From: Verrucomicrobiota bacterium
GTDB lineage: Bacteria; Verrucomicrobiota; Verrucomicrobiia; Verrucomicrobiales; Akkermansiaceae
DNA length: 55,091 nucleotides
Direction of reading: 5' to 3'
NCBI GenBank assembly: GCA_018969605.1
Contig: JAGWXY010000004.1
Span: forward strand, 1-55,091
Positions 15,958 to 25,086 of this stretch are shown piece after piece. The notes beneath the pieces are model-generated. The model was given only the letters and a program-made list of their open reading frames with translations. It made no database searches and had not been told where the DNA came from. The position numbers and the translations under genes are program-made. How positions within the stretch are numbered: the stretch's first letter is position 1; each line of letters begins with the position of its first letter.

Positions 15958-16936
15958 GAGATTCAGTCATTACGCGCCATTTTTTGGAAAACCATTTTTG
16001 CGAAACCGTAAAGGCCATGAGAACCATCAGATTTCTTGCCAGACACTTTGGGCCACTCCACAAACCTAGCCCGGCACGCGCATGCGAAAATGCCGCCTCA
16101 CGACATCCAATCGCGCAGGCAATTTCGGCCAATCTCGAAGAAAAATACCCCATGTTACGCCGCACCAAACGCGCCGTGACAGGATCAATTTTCAACAATC
16201 GGCGAAAAGCCTGCACCTGCACACGCAAGTAGCAGTCGTACCTGCCATATGCCAAACCCGCATCCATGTCATCAGACAGACCCGGCGTTGCGCGCATGCG
16301 CTGCACACGCACAAGTTGCTGGTTGAGTGCGACAAATCCATGTGCCAACACCATGCGGTGAATCAGACACGTGTCCTCTGCCACACGCAAGGACTCATCA
16401 AAAGTTGAATCCTCACGCAGGCATGAGCGCCTTACCAACATCGACTGGATGAAGGGATGACGTTGATAGAGAAACATCGAACAATCACGACGCGGATAAT
16501 ATATAGTGTCACCTGGTTCGTTACCGGAATTCATCAATGGCAAATCATCAAGCGCCAAGCCATCCTCATCGATGCTCATGCAAAAGCAGACTACAGCTTC
16601 ATGCACGCGCAAGGCCAACATTTGCTTCTCAATTTTGGCAGGATGCCATAGATCGTCGGAGTCAAGAAATGCAATCCATGATCCTCTTGATTCGCGAATG
16701 CCGCGGTTTCTGGCGGCCGCCACACCGCGATTGTCGGTTTTGACATATCGGATGCGATCGCCATATACCTCAAGCGCATGGCAAGTATCATCAGTCGACC
16801 CATCATCAACCACGATCACCTCGCAGTGTCGCCATGTCTGATTCAACACGCTTTGCACTGCCTCGCCGACCTGTTCCGCTCGGTTGTAGGTCGGGATGAT
16901 GACGCTTACTAGGTCATCGCAAGGCGCATCATCCAT
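15947..16936 (-). CDS. Glycosyltransferase family 2
   Basis: 329 residues. A GT-A transferase starting VSVIIPTYNRAEQVGEAVQS, with VVDDGSTDDT and the metal motif FLDSDDLW at about residue 93. Helical C-terminal part with many Arg/His and no clear membrane span. I chose ATG 16936 because AGGA lies nine bases upstream and the overlap with the preceding gene is then short (8 bases); an upstream ATG at 16975 lacks a site. One of the chain-building enzymes of the locus; donor unknown. Confidence 0.9.
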   Translation of the reverse strand: MDDAPCDDLVSVIIPTYNRAEQVGEAVQSVLNQTWRHCEVIVVDDGSTDDTCHALEVYGDRIRYVKTDNRGVAAARNRGIRESRGSWIAFLDSDDLWHPAKIEKQMLALRVHEAVVCFCMSIDEDGLALDDLPLMNSGNEPGDTIYYPRRDCSMFLYQRHPFIQSMLVRRSCLREDSTFDESLRVAEDTCLIHRMVLAHGFVALNQQLVRVQRMRATPGLSDDMDAGLAYGRYDCYLRVQVQAFRRLLKIDPVTARLVRRNMGYFSSRLAEIACAIGCREAAFSHARAGLGLWSGPKCLARNLMVLMAFTVSQKWFSKKWRVMTESHVV

Positions 16937-17879
16937 GCACGCAATTCCTGCATGCCCGGAGGCCGTGTTTTTCATAAAATCTTGAATGTTTCGCCTCTCT
17001 CAAATGAGCCACGGCCATGGCGTGTTTGAAGACCAACCGCAGTTCACTTTCGTCGCAGCCTTCGCCCTCAAATCTCCGTGAATGACTCATTCGCCACCAT
17101 CGCAAGGCAGCTGCCGTACGGACGGTCTTGAGCTTCCCACCACGGCATGGCCAATGCTCCCAGTGATGACCCACATAAGCCTGCGACAATCCGCGGCTCC
17201 ATGCAGCATCAAGCCAAGCTTTTCTTGTCAGTCGATCTTTCTCTGGATGATGTATGACGCAGACATTAAGCCCATCCGCGATGCGATAGCCGGCACGAAT
17301 CAGCTGAGAGGAAAACAACACATCGTCGCAATAGCCCAAGGCACCCGGTCCAAGAGATGAATCGTAATTCGGCACCCGATCAAGCACATGTCGAGCGATC
17401 GCCATGTTGGCACCGACATAGGACTGCGGATTTCCACGATCGAGCCAGCAGGTCTCCGCCAACCAAGCACGATGCATCGACGTCATCCAAGGCCGCAATA
17501 AATCGGGCGCCAAGACAACACCACCCGCGACCGCATCGGCACCAGCGTCAACCATGGGTTTAAGCATTCCGCCAATCCAATCGGCGGGAAACCTCACATC
17601 ATCATCGGCCGAAAGGATGAAATCACCTCGCGCTTCAATGAATGCGCGGTTCATTCCGGCACTCTTGCCGCGCTTCGATTCGAAAACATGCCGCACCGAA
17701 ATGCCGTCACGTTCAAAAAGTTCCAGAACACGAGATGTTTCATCGGTCGATCCGTTATCGATCACCATCAGTTCGCAATCCAAACCCGCAGGCACCACCA
17801 CCTGGCGCAAGGAATCAAGCGTAGCAGCAAGATGCTCCGCACGGTTGCGTGTCACAATGGCGATGCTGGCTTTCATCAA
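16929..17879 (-). CDS. Glycosyltransferase family 2
   Basis: 316 residues. Starts MMKASIAIVTRNRAEHLAAT, has MVIDNGSTDETS, and the acidic motif is SADDDVRFP near residue 90, a DDD/DDDV form typical of GT2 enzymes such as WcaA-like proteins. A large acceptor-side region follows (GPGALGYCDDVLFSSQL). Eight-base overlap with the next gene indicates coupling. Substrate not identifiable. Confidence 0.9.
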   Translation of the reverse strand: MMKASIAIVTRNRAEHLAATLDSLRQVVVPAGLDCELMVIDNGSTDETSRVLELFERDGISVRHVFESKRGKSAGMNRAFIEARGDFILSADDDVRFPADWIGGMLKPMVDAGADAVAGGVVLAPDLLRPWMTSMHRAWLAETCWLDRGNPQSYVGANMAIARHVLDRVPNYDSSLGPGALGYCDDVLFSSQLIRAGYRIADGLNVCVIHHPEKDRLTRKAWLDAAWSRGLSQAYVGHHWEHWPCRGGKLKTVRTAAALRWWRMSHSRRFEGEGCDESELRLVFKHAMAVAHLREAKHSRFYEKHGLRACRNCVHG

Positions 17880-17901
17880 GGCATGAAGAAAACATGCCGC
17901 A

Positions 17902-19038
17902 TCAAACAGCGACCAAACTTTGCAAACGCGTCACAAACGCTCCAACCGGATCCTCGGGCATCACCGCAAGCAGCCGCTCCTTGGCGGATTTTGCCATCGT
18001 CGCCCATTCGTGACGACGCTGCCACGCTCGCTCAAGTGCATCATCCAAATGACGTACCGTAGGCGCTTCGGCGATAAAACCATCGATGCCGTCGCGCACA
18101 TGCTCGGCATTGCCCGCAACATCCGTTGCCACGACTATGCGCCCGCATAATATCGCCTCGATGATCGCCAGGGGCAAACCTTCGTAGCGCGATGGCATCA
18201 GCAGGCCGTGATGGCTTTCCCAAATGGCTCTCACATCATCAGTCTGACCCAGAAAATTTACATTTTCAGCCGCGCACATTTTTGCCATCCGCTCCAGGCT
18301 TTCAAGATACGGACCCGTGCCATAGAAACTCACTTCCAGCGGACGAAGCCTCCATTTGCGCATCGCCATGACCTGCAACACAAGATCCTGGCCTTTTGCC
18401 ATGGGATCGAGCCTGCCCACACACGCGAGCCGCATGGGTCCCTCCATGTCGGGTTCCGGCAAATCAAACTCGTGCGCGACATTCCATGGGTTGCTGACGA
18501 CCTCGGCATTGACCAATTCCATGCCGCACTGGAGTTCCATCAAGCGGCGGTTCGCATTGGAAACAAAGTACACACTTTCGGCGATCTCCAAGCCGTTTCG
18601 CAAATCAACAAGCCACGAATCCATCGGCCACCACGCCTCATGATGCGCATGCACCACCAGTGCATATTTCAAGCCAAGCTTCCTGCATGCACTCATCCAT
18701 GGCAGGCCCTCCCATGGTCCGCCCTGCGAGATGACCACAAGATCCGGCTTGAATGACTTCAACCAACGCATCGAGGCGGCATCAACCGCAGGCGAAGCAT
18801 CGCGAGAAGTCATCCGGTCGGCCATGCGCCGCATCAGCGATTTGCGTCTCGGTCGAAAATGCACTCGTGCGCCGCAGGCCGCCAGATTATCAATGGCCGG
18901 ATGCTGCGGATCCCATTTGAGCACCGAACACCTGAGCTCATGGCCGAGTCCACACAAACGCATCGCGGTGCGACTCCATAACTCCTCACTGCCACCCCAT
19001 GCGAGACCGGCCATGGTCGATACAAATGCCGCCTTCAT
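17902..19038 (-). CDS. Glycosyltransferase family 4 (GT-B, retaining)
   Basis: 378 residues. GT-B fold with an N-terminal acceptor domain (MKAAFVSTMAGLAWGGSEELW, the glycine-rich GGSE loop) and a C-terminal donor domain with VGRLDPMAKGQDLVLQ, FYGTGPYLESLERMA and the EX7E motif region SRYEGLPLAIIEAILCG. Family 4 enzymes keep the anomeric configuration and often use GDP-mannose, UDP-sugars or dTDP-rhamnose. Position in the block that ends with rmlDBA makes a rhamnosyl or mannosyl role possible but unproven. Confidence 0.92.
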   Translation of the reverse strand: MKAAFVSTMAGLAWGGSEELWSRTAMRLCGLGHELRCSVLKWDPQHPAIDNLAACGARVHFRPRRKSLMRRMADRMTSRDASPAVDAASMRWLKSFKPDLVVISQGGPWEGLPWMSACRKLGLKYALVVHAHHEAWWPMDSWLVDLRNGLEIAESVYFVSNANRRLMELQCGMELVNAEVVSNPWNVAHEFDLPEPDMEGPMRLACVGRLDPMAKGQDLVLQVMAMRKWRLRPLEVSFYGTGPYLESLERMAKMCAAENVNFLGQTDDVRAIWESHHGLLMPSRYEGLPLAIIEAILCGRIVVATDVAGNAEHVRDGIDGFIAEAPTVRHLDDALERAWQRRHEWATMAKSAKERLLAVMPEDPVGAFVTRLQSLVAV

Positions 19039-19044
19039 TTCAAC

Positions 19045-20022
19045 CTACCAAATGTTATACGCATAAATTTCGCGCTGCAAATTCCGCACATGCCGTCGCG
19101 GGTAGACTGCAAGCAAGGCACCAGCCAATGCCTTGGCGCCAAGCGCCGAGACCCAACGCTTAGGCCCAGAATCCTGGCGCATTCCGCGAAGCACCAACGG
19201 CATCCATATATCCCGCAAAATTTCAGACAGAAACACGCAGGCCGGGACATGACGATTGAATAACAACACCAGTTCTTTGATAATGGCATCATTGCCGACC
19301 ACGGATTTATTCACACCTGTATAACGGTAGTGACTCAACACCTCATCACTGCGCCCCCAGTTTCTTTCATTCTCCACAAAGTGACACCAAAGCTCGCGAT
19401 CCAAGCAGTAATGCAGGTTTTCATCGACCAAAAATTCCCTCGCCAACGCGGATTTTCTGAAAAAACAACTCGGCTGCCAAATGCCATCGGAATAGGGATG
19501 CTTTTCCCATTCGGCACCTGCCGCAGGGCTGTCATGGATGCGCCCGCCATCGCAGTCGTATTGCAGCCGGCATGCCGCCGCCAACACATCCATCTCCGGC
19601 CTGCGCAGGAACTCGAACGCAACCTTCCACAATGCGTCAGGACGCAGAAGATCATCACTACACAACCAACTGACAATGTCGCCGCTCGCAAACCGAAATC
19701 CTCGATTGATCGCATCCGATTGCCCTTTGTCAGGTCCGCTGCTCCAACTCGCAAGCCATGGAGCATACTTTTTGATGATGTCCACCGAGCCGTCCGTACT
19801 CCCACCATCGACAATGATGTATTCGAGATTCGGATAGCGCTGTAATAGCACCGAGCGAATCGTTTCTTCAAGGTATGCGACTTGGTTGAAACTCGGCGTG
19901 ATGAGACTGATTCTTGGGAGTTGAAGCCATGACCCCTGCAATAGCGGTTGCTCATCATTAGGCGAATTCCATGGCCATGTTTCAAATCCAGCGGGGGCAG
20001 GTGGTAGGGCATCAATATTCAT
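19045..20022 (-). CDS. Glycosyltransferase family 2
   Basis: 325 residues. PRISLITPSFNQVAYLEETIRS, IIVDGGSTDGSVDII, SDAINRGFRFASGDIVSWLCSDD: the classic WcaA/PGL-like GT2 pattern with DD metal motif. The start MNIDALPP at 20022 gives an ATGA overlap with the upstream gene. Beyond residue 240 is a hydrophobic but not clearly transmembrane stretch and an Arg-rich end. Confidence 0.9.
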   Translation of the reverse strand: MNIDALPPAPAGFETWPWNSPNDEQPLLQGSWLQLPRISLITPSFNQVAYLEETIRSVLLQRYPNLEYIIVDGGSTDGSVDIIKKYAPWLASWSSGPDKGQSDAINRGFRFASGDIVSWLCSDDLLRPDALWKVAFEFLRRPEMDVLAAACRLQYDCDGGRIHDSPAAGAEWEKHPYSDGIWQPSCFFRKSALAREFLVDENLHYCLDRELWCHFVENERNWGRSDEVLSHYRYTGVNKSVVGNDAIIKELVLLFNRHVPACVFLSEILRDIWMPLVLRGMRQDSGPKRWVSALGAKALAGALLAVYPRRHVRNLQREIYAYNIW

Positions 20023-20873
20023 GTCAACAGATGCGGCTCCCAAAAACCACGGTCATAGCGTTCCCACGCATGACAACCAAATGGCATTTGCCCGTGATTC
20101 ATGCGCAAGCATTCGCGTGGCGAAACCTCGAACGCAAAACGCAATCCTTCGTGAAATGGTGCCACGCGAAAACCAGGAAGATAATAGTTCGCCATGTCCG
20201 ACCAGAAGATGTCGTTGTTCCTATTGTTGGTCGCCGGATCCATAAACTGCCGCCACTCGTCCACCAAGCGCCGAAGAATCTTGGAGCTTGGAAACCATTT
20301 CGCGAGGCACTCCATCCCATGAACGACAAATTTCGGCGTCCATTTGACATGCAAGTCAAGCCACTGACTACCCCGGATGAAACGATGCCTCGCATCTAGA
20401 GCCTCGATCGCTTTGGATACTCTCAATAATGCGAAGCCGCCATTGCCCACCCTCGCCAGATCGACCCATGGGCTATCCCCGCACTTGAACCATGGAGCGC
20501 CGATGTAGTCATGTGCCTTGTCACACCACTCGGCCAATTCGTCCGAAAAAACCAGACTGTCGAGGTGGTAAAACATGACATGCTCATAGTTTCTGAATTT
20601 TTTGTAAAAGCTCTTCGTCATCAACAATAAGCCATGCGCAGCAGCTGAGCCAAAATATCGCGCCCGAAAGCGCTTGGTTTTGATGCCGCCAATACGGCAA
20701 CGCGACCACCATGGTGCGATCATATAGATGTCATGACCGCCTAGATAGTGCTGCAAATGCTTTAACGAAATACGCTGCGACTCGGTCAATGCGTCATTGC
20801 CCGGCCACGGTACGACAATCGCAACACTGGGCTTGGGTCGATCCATGATGCATGCAGACAACCGCCAACTCAT
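20019..20873 (-). CDS. DUF5672-like putative glycosyltransferase
   Basis: 284 residues. SVAIVVPWPGND near the N-terminus, FYHLDSLVFSD (a DxD-like site), YIGAPWF and VGNGGFALLRVSK match what I recall of DUF5672 proteins, which are found in capsule and O-antigen clusters and are thought to be sugar transferases. The start at 20873 is set by the ATGA overlap with rmlC. No experimental function is known to me. Confidence 0.72.
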   Translation of the reverse strand: MSWRLSACIMDRPKPSVAIVVPWPGNDALTESQRISLKHLQHYLGGHDIYMIAPWWSRCRIGGIKTKRFRARYFGSAAAHGLLLMTKSFYKKFRNYEHVMFYHLDSLVFSDELAEWCDKAHDYIGAPWFKCGDSPWVDLARVGNGGFALLRVSKAIEALDARHRFIRGSQWLDLHVKWTPKFVVHGMECLAKWFPSSKILRRLVDEWRQFMDPATNNRNNDIFWSDMANYYLPGFRVAPFHEGLRFAFEVSPRECLRMNHGQMPFGCHAWERYDRGFWEPHLLT

Positions 20874-21403
20874 TCCATGCCCAACAAGGGCCAAGCAAGA
20901 TCACGGCGGCTGATCCTGTTCAAAGGCAGCGGCCAGCGGATACCGATGGCGGGGTCATCGTACCGCAAACCCGCTTCATGACCCGTCTGATAGGATCCGT
21001 CCATAAGGTAAAAAAGATCAGCCTCATCGGTGAGGGCCTGATGCCCGTGGGCAACTCCATCCGGAATGCACAACGCGAGACCATTGGCATCGCTCAGTTC
21101 AAAAGCGAGATGCTGAAGCCTCGTCGATGACCCTTCCCTCATGTCGACAACGACATCCCAGACCGCCCCGCGTGTGCATCGTACGACCTTAGCCTCGTGA
21201 ATGCCCGGCTCTTGATAATGCATGCCGCGTATCGTCCCTTTGCCGCAGCTTTTCGATAGGTTGACCTGTGAAACATGAAAGGGAAATCCCGCTGCGCGAA
21301 ACTCACTCTCACAGAATGCCCTTGCAAAACAGCCACGCGAGTCTTCATTTCTTTCGAGTTTGACAAGGAAAACACCTTTAATCGCCATCTCGCCGAAAAT
21401 CAT
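20870..21403 (-). CDS. rmlC: dTDP-4-dehydrorhamnose 3,5-epimerase
   Basis: 177 residues, standard RmlC length. NEDSRGCFARAF is the N-terminal DxRG motif, SKSCGKGTIRGMHYQ holds the active-site His, and GAVWDVVVDMREGS and PDGVAHGHQALTDEA complete the pattern. It epimerises C3 and C5 of the 4-keto-6-deoxy sugar. The start could be 21403 or the Met five codons later; neither has a clear ribosome site. It lies eight genes away from rmlDBA and just past the inverted Gfo/Idh gene. It could serve dTDP-rhamnose or the CDP-linked sugar of the neighbouring block. Confidence 0.93.
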   Translation of the reverse strand: MIFGEMAIKGVFLVKLERNEDSRGCFARAFCESEFRAAGFPFHVSQVNLSKSCGKGTIRGMHYQEPGIHEAKVVRCTRGAVWDVVVDMREGSSTRLQHLAFELSDANGLALCIPDGVAHGHQALTDEADLFYLMDGSYQTGHEAGLRYDDPAIGIRWPLPLNRISRRDLAWPLLGME

Positions 21404-21433
21404 AATTTCGTGGATCTTGAAATCATCCCACAC

Positions 21434-22522
21434 ATGAAGCCCAGCCACAAACTCAGAATCGCCATCATCGGCACCGGTAACTTTGCCGAGGTATGTCACA
21501 TTCCGGGCGTCCTCTCCCATCCCAATGCCGAAATCAGTGCGATCTATGGCCGCGATGCGGACAAAGCAAAAACACTCGCAGCCAAGTTCGACATACCACA
21601 CGCGACCGATGACCTAGAATCCATTTGCGCCGATCCAAACATTGATGCTGTCACGATTGCCAGCGCGAATTCGGTACATGCCAAGCAAGCGATCATGGCA
21701 CTCAGTCATGGCAAACATGTCTTTTGCGAAAAGCCCCTTGCGATGAATGATACTGAGGCCGCCGCCATGCTCAAAGCGGCAAAACTAAGCGGAAAGATTC
21801 ACCAAGTTGCATTCACCTTCCGATACAATTACGGCATCCGCGAACTCCGTCGCCGCATCGCCGCCGGCGACATCGGCACGCCATTTCACACACGTATCCA
21901 ATACGACCGCTGGGACGGACTGGCGTCGACCAGCAAAGCAAGCTGGCGCGACCGACGAGATGTCGCCGGCGCCGGACTTCTCTTCGATCTCGGCTCGCAT
22001 TTGTTCGACATCCATCGCCATGTGCTCGGACCCCTTGATTCGGTCATCGGCTACACTCACACCGTGCCACGCATGCTTCCCCACAAGGACAATGCTGAAT
22101 TGGTGGAGATCGAGACCGACGACATCGTCAACACTTGGATCCAACATCAAAACGGTCTCCGCGGGCAATTTTTCGTCAGTCGTGTCACACCGCCCTTTGC
22201 GGAGCTCGGCTATTTCGAAGTCGTCGGCACCGAAGGCGCACTCAAAGCGGCACTCAGCCGCGGCGGCGTCGATTTCCTGAAAGCCTCAAGTCCAGACTCA
22301 CCCGAATGGATCAATCTGGCATTACCGCCGGAAGCGTCTGACGGCAAAACGCACGCACTCGACATGATGATGCGTGGATTTGTTGATGCCTGCATCACTG
22401 GACAAATCAATCTGGAAGTTGATGCTAACTTTGAGGACGGCTGCGCAGCGCAATTCGCAATGTCTGCATTGATGAAATCACAAACGAGCATGCGTTGGGA
22501 AAGTATTCCATCATTCCTTTAA
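21434..22522 (+). CDS. Gfo/Idh/MocA family NAD(P)-dependent sugar oxidoreductase
   Basis: 362 residues. RIAIIGTGNFAEVCHIPG is the Rossmann start and FCEKPLAMND the family's catalytic-lysine motif (EKP). The C-terminal alpha/beta domain includes DLGSHLFDIHRHVLG, a metal-free substrate site typical of the family. Likely oxidises or reduces a sugar or sugar nucleotide. It is the only plus-strand gene in the 41.6-kb minus-strand locus: 30 bases separate its start from that of rmlC, and its stop codon overlaps the next gene tail-to-tail by 12 bases. It therefore needs its own promoter, which must lie in or near rmlC. Confidence 0.93.
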   Translation: MKPSHKLRIAIIGTGNFAEVCHIPGVLSHPNAEISAIYGRDADKAKTLAAKFDIPHATDDLESICADPNIDAVTIASANSVHAKQAIMALSHGKHVFCEKPLAMNDTEAAAMLKAAKLSGKIHQVAFTFRYNYGIRELRRRIAAGDIGTPFHTRIQYDRWDGLASTSKASWRDRRDVAGAGLLFDLGSHLFDIHRHVLGPLDSVIGYTHTVPRMLPHKDNAELVEIETDDIVNTWIQHQNGLRGQFFVSRVTPPFAELGYFEVVGTEGALKAALSRGGVDFLKASSPDSPEWINLALPPEASDGKTHALDMMMRGFVDACITGQINLEVDANFEDGCAAQFAMSALMKSQTSMRWESIPSFL

Positions 22523-23797
22523 CTCCTCTAACAATCCCACCTCCGTAAGTTTCTGGGTAGCTTCAAGGATAACCTTAAAATCGATTCCTGAAATTTCCGA
22601 AATCGCCAACAAATCGTTAGATCCATCAGAAAAACCCAAGACCCAAAGCAGGGCCAGTTCGTCAAAGACGTCTGACTTGGCCCCTCCTGTTATTTCGTAC
22701 AGGCCGTATTTTCCAAGCATCGGTTCTGCCATTGGCTTGAGATTCAGATGGCGCGTGTTTTGGTCGACAATAAACAAGATTCGCTCAAGTTTTTCGAGAG
22801 TATCCTGCAAGGCCTCCGCCGTGATGAATGATAAATCGTCGGCGCTTGTATGATACTCAGGAAATGTGCCGTAGGCGCTTCGGCTAAGACATCCGATTGC
22901 AAGATTAATACCCGGCGATCCGTACTGACGCTCGTCATATCCATAGGGCATGAAATCCCGTATGTTCGCATCCGGACATGAATTTCGAAATACCGACTCA
23001 ACCGCACGATCAATCAGCGAGTTTTTTCTTTTTGTTCGTTTGTATGTGAGAGCACCCGGATCGCCCACACAGGCCAGCACCAATCCACAGGCGATTCGTG
23101 GTATCAGTGACTCATTCGATGCCAACCACGCAATGGATCCAATAGTGCCAGGAACGAAAAGAAAGCGGTATGAATAACGAAGAGGTTGCTCCATCAAGCG
23201 CGTGGCAAGCTCAGTGGCTAGGACCATGCCCGATAAGTTGTCATTCGCCATCGATGGGTGGCAGCAATGACAGGAAATCAAAACTTCTTCATCGCAGATT
23301 CCAGGAATCAGTAACTCGCCGTAATTTAGCTCACCATGAAAGAGATCAGTATCAACGCAAACATCATAATCACCATCGCCGAGTTGATCCAACGCATTTT
23401 GAGACAAGCAAAAGCCCCAGTCATCATTGTAATATCCCGTGCGGTACGGTATCGCATCAGGCATCTTGGGATTTGCATGCAAATGGGGCAACAGCTCTGC
23501 CAACGACATCCGCTTTTGCACAGGCCTACTGTAACTGACAAGATGAAGATTGTGATCACGAAAGTTGACCACATCATTTCCAATAGAATCACGGATCCAT
23601 GCTTCCCTCACTTTCCACTCTTGCGGAACCTGCCAGTCGAATACCCGGGTGCCACTCGGCACAGACTTGATATCGATAGGAATTTTATCAGAAATGACAC
23701 GAAGTGATTCACGCAATCCTTCACCCGTAATGCTTCGGCACAACGGATACAGAATCTCCGCCAACGCATGCATGCGCTGTCCTGAATCCTCAATCAT
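22511..23797 (-). CDS. DUF4910/DUF2172 aminopeptidase-like protein
   Basis: 428 residues. Fold of M28-type zinc peptidases: SCHCCHPSMANDNLSG holds candidate metal ligands (His and Asp), VGDPGALTYK and GYDERQYGSPG are nearby, and SAYGTFPEYHTSADD carries a late His. The C-terminal 70 residues (GLYEITGG to LEELKE) look like the winged-helix domain that follows DUF4910. Such proteins recur in surface-polysaccharide clusters and their substrate is unknown to me; a role on an N-acyl or amide-bearing sugar is only a guess. The start MIEDSGQRM at 23797 lies 24 bases after the methyltransferase stop codon. Confidence 0.78.
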   Translation of the reverse strand: MIEDSGQRMHALAEILYPLCRSITGEGLRESLRVISDKIPIDIKSVPSGTRVFDWQVPQEWKVREAWIRDSIGNDVVNFRDHNLHLVSYSRPVQKRMSLAELLPHLHANPKMPDAIPYRTGYYNDDWGFCLSQNALDQLGDGDYDVCVDTDLFHGELNYGELLIPGICDEEVLISCHCCHPSMANDNLSGMVLATELATRLMEQPLRYSYRFLFVPGTIGSIAWLASNESLIPRIACGLVLACVGDPGALTYKRTKRKNSLIDRAVESVFRNSCPDANIRDFMPYGYDERQYGSPGINLAIGCLSRSAYGTFPEYHTSADDLSFITAEALQDTLEKLERILFIVDQNTRHLNLKPMAEPMLGKYGLYEITGGAKSDVFDELALLWVLGFSDGSNDLLAISEISGIDFKVILEATQKLTEVGLLEELKE

Positions 23798-23820
23798 ATA
23801 CAAGTCTTCCCGCAAACCAC

Positions 23821-25068
23821 TCAATCGAGTACCCTTACATTTGGTATCGGCACCACGAATCGTCCGCCCCACTCGCGAATTCCCGACATTTCACTGCGAA
23901 CCTCGTCACTTATATTCCACGGAAGAATCATCACATAATCCGGACGAGTCTCGAAGATCTTCGATGGCGGATGAATCGCCACATTGGCTCCCGGGATGAA
24001 ACGGTCCTGCTTGTGAGGGCTTTTGTCGACCACATAGTCGATCATGTCAGATCCAAGTCCGCAGAAATTCATCAGCGTCACTCCCTTGGCAGCGGCGCCG
24101 TAACACACCACCGACTCACCACGCTCATTGACATCAATCAGGAACTTCAATAGATCGCGCTTTGCCGCCTTGGATCTTTCTGCGAATGCTCGATACGTGC
24201 CCATTTCAGCCAAGCCAAAGGCGTTCTCTTGCTCACGCAACTCAGCAACACGGCCGGTCGGCCTATGCAACTCAGATTCATATCCCGCATGCTTTCCGAA
24301 AATACGAAGCGATCCGCCATGAGTCGGCAGCTCCTCAACATCAAATATCTCAAGGCCATAACGCGCAAAAATTTTCTCCACGCTCAATAAGGACAAATAC
24401 GAAAAATGCTCATGATAAATCGTATCGAACTGATTGCCGTCAATGAGTCGCATCAGATGCGGAAATTCAAAGGTGAAAATGCCACGAGGCCTTAGCGCAA
24501 TCTTGACGCCCCTCACGAAATCTTTGATGTCCGTCACATGGGCAAGGACATTGTTGCCAATCAACAGGTCGGCTCCTCGCCCGTCGGAATGCAGCATCCT
24601 CGCTGTTTGCGAGCCGAAAAATCTGACTAGGGTTTCAATGCCCTTTTCCTCCGTGGCATGATACGCAATGTTCGCTGCAGGCTCAATGCCAAGAACCGGT
24701 ATGCCTTGTGTAGCAAAATGTTGGAGCAAATAACCGTCATTGCTCGCAACTTCTACCACGAGGCTATTTTCATCGAAACCGAATCGGTTGATCATCATGC
24801 ACGCATAGCTTCTCGCGTGCTCAACCCATCCGCTCGAAATACTGCTAAAATAAGAATAATCGCTGAATATAGCCTCTGGAGATTCGAATTCCTCAAGCTG
24901 CGCCAGTAAGCATTTTTCACACACCCACACCTTGAGTGGATACGCCTTCTCACCTTCTGAAAGATCTTCCGCTCTAGGATACGAGTTCGCCAACGGTGAC
25001 ATCCCAAGATCACACATCACGTGATTCAATGGCTCCTCACAATACCTGCATGTTGCGGTTTTGGTCAT
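23821..25068 (-). CDS. Sugar C-methyltransferase (TylCIII/NovU-like, SAM-dependent)
   Basis: 415 residues. An N-terminal zinc knuckle (CRYC near residue 7, CEKC near 50) precedes a class I SAM domain (VVEVASNDGYLLQHFA) and a C-terminal domain with YHEHFSYLS and VCYGAAAKGVTLMNF. This three-part layout defines the C-methyltransferases that add a methyl to C3 or C5 of a nucleotide-linked keto-sugar. It implies that the polymer contains a branched deoxysugar. It is 18 bases downstream of the SDR gene. Confidence 0.92.
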   Translation of the reverse strand: MTKTATCRYCEEPLNHVMCDLGMSPLANSYPRAEDLSEGEKAYPLKVWVCEKCLLAQLEEFESPEAIFSDYSYFSSISSGWVEHARSYACMMINRFGFDENSLVVEVASNDGYLLQHFATQGIPVLGIEPAANIAYHATEEKGIETLVRFFGSQTARMLHSDGRGADLLIGNNVLAHVTDIKDFVRGVKIALRPRGIFTFEFPHLMRLIDGNQFDTIYHEHFSYLSLLSVEKIFARYGLEIFDVEELPTHGGSLRIFGKHAGYESELHRPTGRVAELREQENAFGLAEMGTYRAFAERSKAAKRDLLKFLIDVNERGESVVCYGAAAKGVTLMNFCGLGSDMIDYVVDKSPHKQDRFIPGANVAIHPPSKIFETRPDYVMILPWNISDEVRSEMSGIREWGGRFVVPIPNVRVLD

Positions 25069-25086
25069 AATTTCGAATTTGATCAG

